A stretch of 10,037 nucleotides of DNA from Methylocaldum sp035627495 (GTDB lineage: Bacteria > Pseudomonadota > Gammaproteobacteria > Methylococcales > Methylococcaceae), in contig NZ_DASPLO010000193.1 in the NCBI RefSeq assembly GCF_035627495.1, forward strand, positions 1 through 10,037, read 5' to 3'. The notes below the pieces were generated by a model. That model saw only the letters and a program-made list of their open reading frames with translations. It ran no database searches and was not told the origin of the DNA. Positions 6,658-10,037 of this stretch are shown here, in pieces. Every line of letters begins with the position of its first letter. The stretch's first letter is position 1. The translations under genes and the position numbers were made by a program.

Positions 6658-8670
6658 GTGAACGCGCCGGAAGAGGTTCAACGCCGCGCAAGCGAATTGC
6701 GCAAAGAGATCGAATTCCATAATCAGCGCTACTATCAGCTCGATTCGCCTCTGATTTCAGACGCCGAGTACGACCGTCTGATGCAGGAACTGTTGGCGAT
6801 CGAGCGTCAATATCCCGAGCTTGCCACCCCCGATTCCCCAACGCAGCGGGTCGGCGCGCCCCCGGTCAAAGCCTTTGCCACAGTACGCCACGAAATCCCC
6901 ATGCTGTCGCTGGACAACGCCTTCAGCGATCAAGACCTGGAGGATTTCCACCGCCGAGTGGTTCAGCGGTTGGGACGCAACGACGTCGATTATCTGGTGG
7001 AACCCAAGCTCGACGGCCTCGCGGTCAGCGTCGTCTACGACAAAGGCATCTTGATTTGCGGGGCCACGCGTGGCGACGGTCAGACCGGTGAGGACATCAC
7101 CCACAATGTCCGCACGATCCGCGATATCCCCTTGAAACTCACGGGCAGCGGCTGGCCCGAGCGCTTCGAGGTGCGGGGCGAAGTATTCATGCCGAAAAAG
7201 GGTTTCCTCGCCTTGAACGAACGGGCGCGGCAAAACAGCGACAAGGTTTTCGTCAACCCGCGGAATGCCGCCGCCGGAAGCCTACGGCAACTCGATCCGA
7301 AAATCACCGCCTCACGCCATCTCTGCTTCTATTCCTATGGCTATGGCATTTTCCCCAGCGACCTATTGCCCGATACCCAGAAAGAGTTGATGGACCGCTT
7401 CAAGTCCTGGGGCATCCCTATAAGCCCGGAATTGCACGTGGTTCACGGCATCAACGGGTGTCTCGGCTATTACCGGGATCTTTTGGCTCGGCGGCACGAT
7501 CTCCCCTACGAAATCGACGGCGTGGTCTATAAAGTGGACCGGCTCGCCGATCGGAACGTGCTGGGTTTCGTCGCCCGCGCGCCGCGTTGGGCCATTGCCC
7601 ACAAATTCCCCGCGGAGGAAGCCACAACCAAAGTCATAGCCATCGAGGTTCAGGTGGGACGCACCGGTGCCCTGACCCCGGTGGCACGGCTCGATCCCGT
7701 CTTCGTCGGCGGCGTTACCGTGACCAATGCGACGCTGCACAATGCCGACGAAGTGCACCGGCGGGATATCCGGGCCGGCGATACAGTCATCGTCCGGCGC
7801 GCCGGGGACGTGATCCCCGAAATCGTAAAAAGCCTGCCGGAACTCCGCCCCGCCGAAGCTCCGATCTTCCAGATGCCTATCCGGTGTCCCGTGTGCGGCT
7901 CGGACGTGGAACTGGAGCCGGGCGAAGCCATCGCCCGTTGCAGCGGCGGGCTTTTTTGCGCCGCTCAGCACAAGGAATCCGTCAAGCATTTCGCCTCGCG
8001 CCGAGCCATGGACATCGACGGACTGGGCGATAAGCTGGTCGATCAGATTCTCGAAAACAAGCTGATCGAGACAGTCGCCGATCTTTACCACCTGACCGTG
8101 GAACAGCTCGCGGCACTGGAGCGCATGGGCCGGAAATCGGCGGAGAACCTGGTCAATGCCCTGGAAAGGAGCAAGCACACCACCCTGCCCCGCTTCCTTT
8201 ACGCCCTGGGCATTCGGGAAGTGGGCGAAGTCACCGCGCACACACTGGCCGATCACTTCCGCACCCTCGACAACATCATAGCGGCGGACGAGGAAACTCT
8301 GCAGCGAGTCCCGGACGTGGGTCCGTCCGTGGCCCATCATATCCGCACCTTCTTTCAGCAACCTCATAATGTGGAGGTTGTCCGGGCGCTGCTCGACGCC
8401 GGGGTGCATTGGGACGAAATCGCGGAGGTGAAAACGGAGCAACCGCTTCGAGGCCAGACCTTCGTCATCACCGGCACGCTAGTCTCCATGACCCGCGACG
8501 AAGCGAAAGCCAGACTTCAGACTCTGGGCGGCAAGGTCGCCGGCAGCGTGTCCAAGAGCACGAGCTACGTCATCGCCGGAGCCGATCCCGGTTCGAAGCT
8601 GGCCAAGGCTCAGGAACTCGGCGTCGAGACTTTAGACGAGGCGGGATTTCTGCGGTTGATTGGAGATTAG
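6658..8670 (+). CDS. ligA: NAD+-dependent DNA ligase LigA
   Basis: LigA seals nicks in replication and repair using NAD+ as adenylate donor. The start is GTG at 6658, two bases after the zipA stop, giving 670 aa, the usual length. Starting at an in-frame ATG at 6577 would only add residues read from the zipA 3' end. The order is: Ia and adenylation domain with EPKLDGLAVS, where K117 is the adenylated lysine; OB fold around VQVGRTGALTPVARLDPV; four-cysteine zinc finger C410, C413, C428, C434; helix-hairpin-helix region about 440-580; and a BRCT domain about 595-670 (TFVITGTL, LGGKV, VIAGADPGSKLAKA). All expected parts are intact. With no strong Shine-Dalgarno before the GTG, translation is probably coupled to zipA. 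Confidence 0.97.
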   Translation: MNAPEEVQRRASELRKEIEFHNQRYYQLDSPLISDAEYDRLMQELLAIERQYPELATPDSPTQRVGAPPVKAFATVRHEIPMLSLDNAFSDQDLEDFHRRVVQRLGRNDVDYLVEPKLDGLAVSVVYDKGILICGATRGDGQTGEDITHNVRTIRDIPLKLTGSGWPERFEVRGEVFMPKKGFLALNERARQNSDKVFVNPRNAAAGSLRQLDPKITASRHLCFYSYGYGIFPSDLLPDTQKELMDRFKSWGIPISPELHVVHGINGCLGYYRDLLARRHDLPYEIDGVVYKVDRLADRNVLGFVARAPRWAIAHKFPAEEATTKVIAIEVQVGRTGALTPVARLDPVFVGGVTVTNATLHNADEVHRRDIRAGDTVIVRRAGDVIPEIVKSLPELRPAEAPIFQMPIRCPVCGSDVELEPGEAIARCSGGLFCAAQHKESVKHFASRRAMDIDGLGDKLVDQILENKLIETVADLYHLTVEQLAALERMGRKSAENLVNALERSKHTTLPRFLYALGIREVGEVTAHTLADHFRTLDNIIAADEETLQRVPDVGPSVAHHIRTFFQQPHNVEVVRALLDAGVHWDEIAEVKTEQPLRGQTFVITGTLVSMTRDEAKARLQTLGGKVAGSVSKSTSYVIAGADPGSKLAKAQELGVETLDEAGFLRLIGD

Positions 8671-8683
8671 GAGCGTCGGCGAT

Positions 8684-8715
8684 GGCATTTAGCCAATCCG
8701 CTAAATGCCGGTTTT
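8684..8715 (+). terminator. Intrinsic terminator after ligA
   Basis: GGCATTTAGC (8684-8693) and GCTAAATGCC (8700-8709) form a perfect 10-bp stem with a 6-base loop, followed by GGTTTT. It lies 13 bases past the ligA stop and ends the zipA-ligA transcript. There is no T-run on the other strand, so it should not stop the convergent gene. Confidence 0.8.
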
Positions 8716-8743
8716 CGCTTGGGTCATGCCGGGCGCCACTCGA

Positions 8744-9172
8744 TTAGAACTGAAGGTAAAACACAAAGAATACGGCGATCAACAAGCTGGCATATACCGC
8801 CAGTCTTTGCCGGCTTAATACTCTGGCTTTACTTAAGCTGCCCGACCATGACGTGATCCGCTCACGAAGAGCGTTTACGGCCATACGGACAATAAACCAG
8901 CCCAGCACCAGGAATATCAAGAGGCCGGTCCAGGCGGTCAGGATCTGTGCTGTGCGTCGAGACACATGGAATATAGATTCGATCAGGTGCTCCAAGCCCA
9001 ATTCCAGCACTTCGATGGCATAGTGCAGTATTGACCCTGCCCAATCCACAACGACATCGCCGTATAGCAGCATAACGACCGAGCCGCCTATGAGCAGAAC
9101 CACTCTTTCATCCAATTTGGCTTTTACCAGGAAAAGCCAATTATTCAGCTTCACTGAGCCGCGACCAATCAT
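8744..9172 (-). CDS. Unknown small integral membrane protein (142 aa)
   Basis: I do not recognise the family. The ATG at 9172 is preceded by AGAGGG (9182-9187) at 9-base spacing. This supports it over the longer frame that would begin with TTG at 9253. The protein shows three hydrophobic stretches: about 24-40 (VVLLIGGSVVMLLYGDVVV), about 78-97 (TAWTGLLIFLVLGWFIVRMA) and about 124-141 at the very C-terminus (VYASLLIAVFFVFYLQF). A likely amphipathic segment containing HYAIEVLELGLEHLIESIF lies between the first two, and a basic loop (RERITSW through SRQR) before the last. It is convergent with ligA and stands alone. No catalytic motif is visible, so no function is offered. Confidence 0.7.
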   Translation of the reverse strand: MIGRGSVKLNNWLFLVKAKLDERVVLLIGGSVVMLLYGDVVVDWAGSILHYAIEVLELGLEHLIESIFHVSRRTAQILTAWTGLLIFLVLGWFIVRMAVNALRERITSWSGSLSKARVLSRQRLAVYASLLIAVFFVFYLQF

Positions 9173-9330
9173 TTCTGATTGCCCTCTATGAATGGGCACC
9201 CTCGAACAGGTGACTTTTACTGAGATGATGGTGGATCTATTGGCATCCGACAATCTTTAAGCCGTTAGAGCAGGCCGGTGAATTGATTAAGAGATTGTTT
9301 CCCGAAACGAAACCAAGTCATCGAGCGTCT
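9173..9330. other. Spacer with a start-less plus-strand open frame
   Basis: No confident gene is seen. On the plus strand the frame from 9229 to the TGA at 9424-9426 is open for 65 codons. It begins WWIYWHPTIFKPLEQAG and continues ELIKRLFPETKPS before running into the hairpin repeats. It follows a stop directly and has no ATG, so it could be the remnant of a gene tail or chance. A 22-codon ORF (MGTLEQVTFTE, ATG at 9193) overlaps it in another frame and is equally unproven. Confidence 0.25.
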
Positions 9331-9433
9331 CCAATCGCAAACGGGCCTTTAATCGGCCCCTTCCAATCGCAAACGGCGTCTCCGGGAGCACCAGAGCCGC
9401 CCTTCCAATCGCAAACGGTCGCTTGAGCCGACC
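9331..9433. repeat. Three-unit array of hairpin repeats with covarying stems
   Basis: CCAATCGCAAACGG occurs exactly three times, at 9331-9344, 9363-9376 and 9405-9418. Each copy runs into an inverted repeat whose sequence differs from unit to unit but stays complementary: GGGCC/GGCCC (9343-9347, 9355-9359), GGCG/CGCC (9375-9378, 9398-9401) and GGTCG/CGACC (9417-9421, 9429-9433). Units 1 and 3 have 7-base loops and unit 2 has a longer one. A CTTCCA after the last stem begins a partial fourth unit. On the minus strand this reads as hairpins joined by a constant GTTTGCGATTGGAAG linker. Confidence 0.8.
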
Positions 9434-9504
9434 CTTCCACCAGAACTTAAGACTTCAGTCGACTTACAAAACACCGCCGGTTTACCGGTTCATTTGTAGC
9501 CACG

Positions 9505-9540
9505 AAAAAAAGGTCGGCCGAGGAAGCTCGCGCCGACCTT
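9505..9540 (-). terminator. Strong intrinsic terminator (minus strand)
   Basis: On the minus strand, AAGGTCGGC at 9540-9532 pairs perfectly with GCCGACCTT at 9518-9510. The stem is extended inside by CGAG/CTCG around a 4-base loop, with one bulged base at 9531. The run of seven T (9511-9505) follows at once, partly pairing with the outer A bases. The opposite strand has only a broken T-tract, so the direction is clear. Confidence 0.8.
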
Positions 9541-9653
9541 ATAAGTCTTCCTTAGCTAGTCCGTTGAGGTTTGGCATCTAGCTACTGCCTTGCAGGAGGG
9601 GGACACGACGGCAGTGACTCAATACTAAGGTTTCGAGTCGATATATACAAGCT
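9505..9653 (-). ncRNA. Candidate structured small RNA with intrinsic terminator
   Basis: Read 5' to 3' on the minus strand from about 9653, consecutive stems are: GACTC/GAGTC (9639-9635 with 9620-9616); ACTGCC/GGCAGT (9615-9610 with 9589-9584), whose 20-base loop contains CCCCCTCCT; TAGCTAG/CTAGCTA (9584-9578 with 9559-9553); and a long terminator hairpin ending in seven T. Helices 1 and 2 abut directly, and helices 2 and 3 share one base. A sigma-70-like promoter lies at the right distance upstream. The pyrimidine loop is complementary to Shine-Dalgarno sequences, so base pairing with mRNA leaders is a possible mode of action; that is inference. I recognise no known RNA family, and no coding ORF fits. 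Confidence 0.5.
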
Positions 9654-9659
9654 TTTTTA

Positions 9660-9688
9660 TATATAAAACCAGGCATGGGTCTCGTCAC
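9660..9688 (-). promoter_or_regulatory. Candidate promoter of the small RNA
   Basis: On the minus strand GTGACG (9688-9683; 4 of 6 to TTGACA) and TATATA (9665-9660; 4 of 6 to TATAAT) are separated by exactly 17 bases. Transcription would start near 9653-9652. The surrounding AT-rich bases (9641-9665) offer alternative -10 elements, so the exact start is uncertain. Confidence 0.4.
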
Positions 9689-9694
9689 TTGCAA

Positions 9695-9707
9695 CTCTCG
9701 CCGAGAG
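9695..9707. promoter_or_regulatory. 13-bp palindrome upstream of the small-RNA promoter
   Basis: CTCTCGGCGAGAG is a perfect inverted repeat of 6-bp arms around a single G. It ends six bases before the -35 box of the candidate small-RNA promoter, a suitable position for an activator or repressor site. Its function is inferred from position only. Confidence 0.3.
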
Positions 9708-9823
9708 CTTGGCCCCATATCCAAACCGTTAAGAATCAAATTTGCCGGGTGCTGTCTCACATGATTTGCGTGAAAATTAGTCGGTCTTGAAGAATTCGAT
9801 TTTTCTTTGAAATTGTAAGCTGG

Positions 9824-10037
9824 TTAGGTTGAGCTTTCTCCCATAACCGGGCCGATCAATGGTAGTGATATCCTTATGGATTCTCTGAGCGCGGAGATCA
9901 GCCAGGCATAAAAAGCCCTCAGGAAGGCCAGCAACAGCCGGATGTTTTGGCCGACGCCGACCAGGACGGCATTGATGGCATCGCCCATGGCGCCTTTGAG
10001 CCAGTTCCTGGCCAGATGGCGCCCATCGTTTTTCATA
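9824..10037 (-). CDS. IS5-family transposase, C-terminal fragment (5' end outside window)
   Basis: The frame is open from the window edge to TAA at 9824-9826. The sequence NWLKGAMGDAINAVLVGVGQ followed by NIRLLLAFLRAFYAWL is the typical C-terminal segment of IS5-family DDE transposases, after the last catalytic glutamate. The ATG at 10036 is most likely an internal methionine, since the family has several hundred residues before this point. I could not identify the terminal inverted repeat between 9720 and 9823, so the boundary of the element, and whether it is intact, remain open. Confidence 0.8.
   Translation of the reverse strand, partial: MKNDGRHLARNWLKGAMGDAINAVLVGVGQNIRLLLAFLRAFYAWLISALRESIRISLPLIGPVMGESST

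Noticed and set aside
7363..8442. A 359-codon open frame antisense to ligA
   Set aside because: It lies opposite the OB, zinc-finger and helix-hairpin-helix regions of an intact ligA. It shows no recognisable domain and reflects GC-rich codon bias.
9331..9433. CRISPR array
   Set aside because: The repeats are only 14 bases, the spacing is irregular, and the intervening sequences are themselves the hairpin arms. No cas gene is nearby.
9578..9760. A 60-codon minus-strand open frame
   Set aside because: It lacks a ribosome binding site and protein-like composition, and it overlaps the promoter and stems of the candidate small RNA.
9770..9800. Terminus of the IS5-family element at a CTAA-like target near 9777-9780
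   Set aside because: CTAA on the minus strand fits the YTAR target of IS5 elements, but the matching inverted repeat is off the window and nothing else marks the end.

Overview
The window looks like chromosome of a gammaproteobacterium with moderately high GC. Its core is the smc-zipA-ligA cluster, a gene order known from Pseudomonas and other gammaproteobacteria that use Smc rather than MukB. A single-domain (unimodular) QueF and several dispersed repeats fit a Methylococcales-like genome, but that assignment is an inference and is not proven here.

Layout: (1) 1-140 holds the C-terminal end of an IS630-family transposase and the element's terminus, inserted at a CTAG target. (2) 139-1467 is a decayed minus-strand block: an M48 metalloprotease gene broken by both a frameshift and the IS insertion, a glycine-zipper protein gene that has lost its signal-peptide end, a small four-cysteine zinc-ribbon ORF, and an open stretch without a start codon. 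(3) queF lies on the minus strand at 1468-1857. (4) A divergent spacer carries a candidate promoter for smc. (5) smc (1168 aa) is followed by a 222-bp inverted-repeat element that shares the smc stop codon, then by two hairpins, then by zipA and ligA, which are 2 nt apart. A strong intrinsic terminator follows ligA. (6) A convergent gene of unknown function encodes a 142-aa membrane protein. (7) 9173-9823 has no confident protein gene. It holds a three-unit hairpin repeat array and, on the minus strand, what looks like a structured small RNA with its own promoter and intrinsic terminator. (8) 9824-10037 is the C-terminal end of an IS5-family transposase, cut by the window edge.

Functionally, smc (chromosome organisation), zipA (FtsZ anchoring at the division site) and ligA (nick sealing in replication and repair) are all cell-cycle housekeeping genes. 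The flanks show IS activity and gene decay. I found no defence system, CRISPR array or biosynthetic cluster. The most promising undescribed element is the candidate small RNA at 9505-9653, followed by the hairpin array at 9331-9433.
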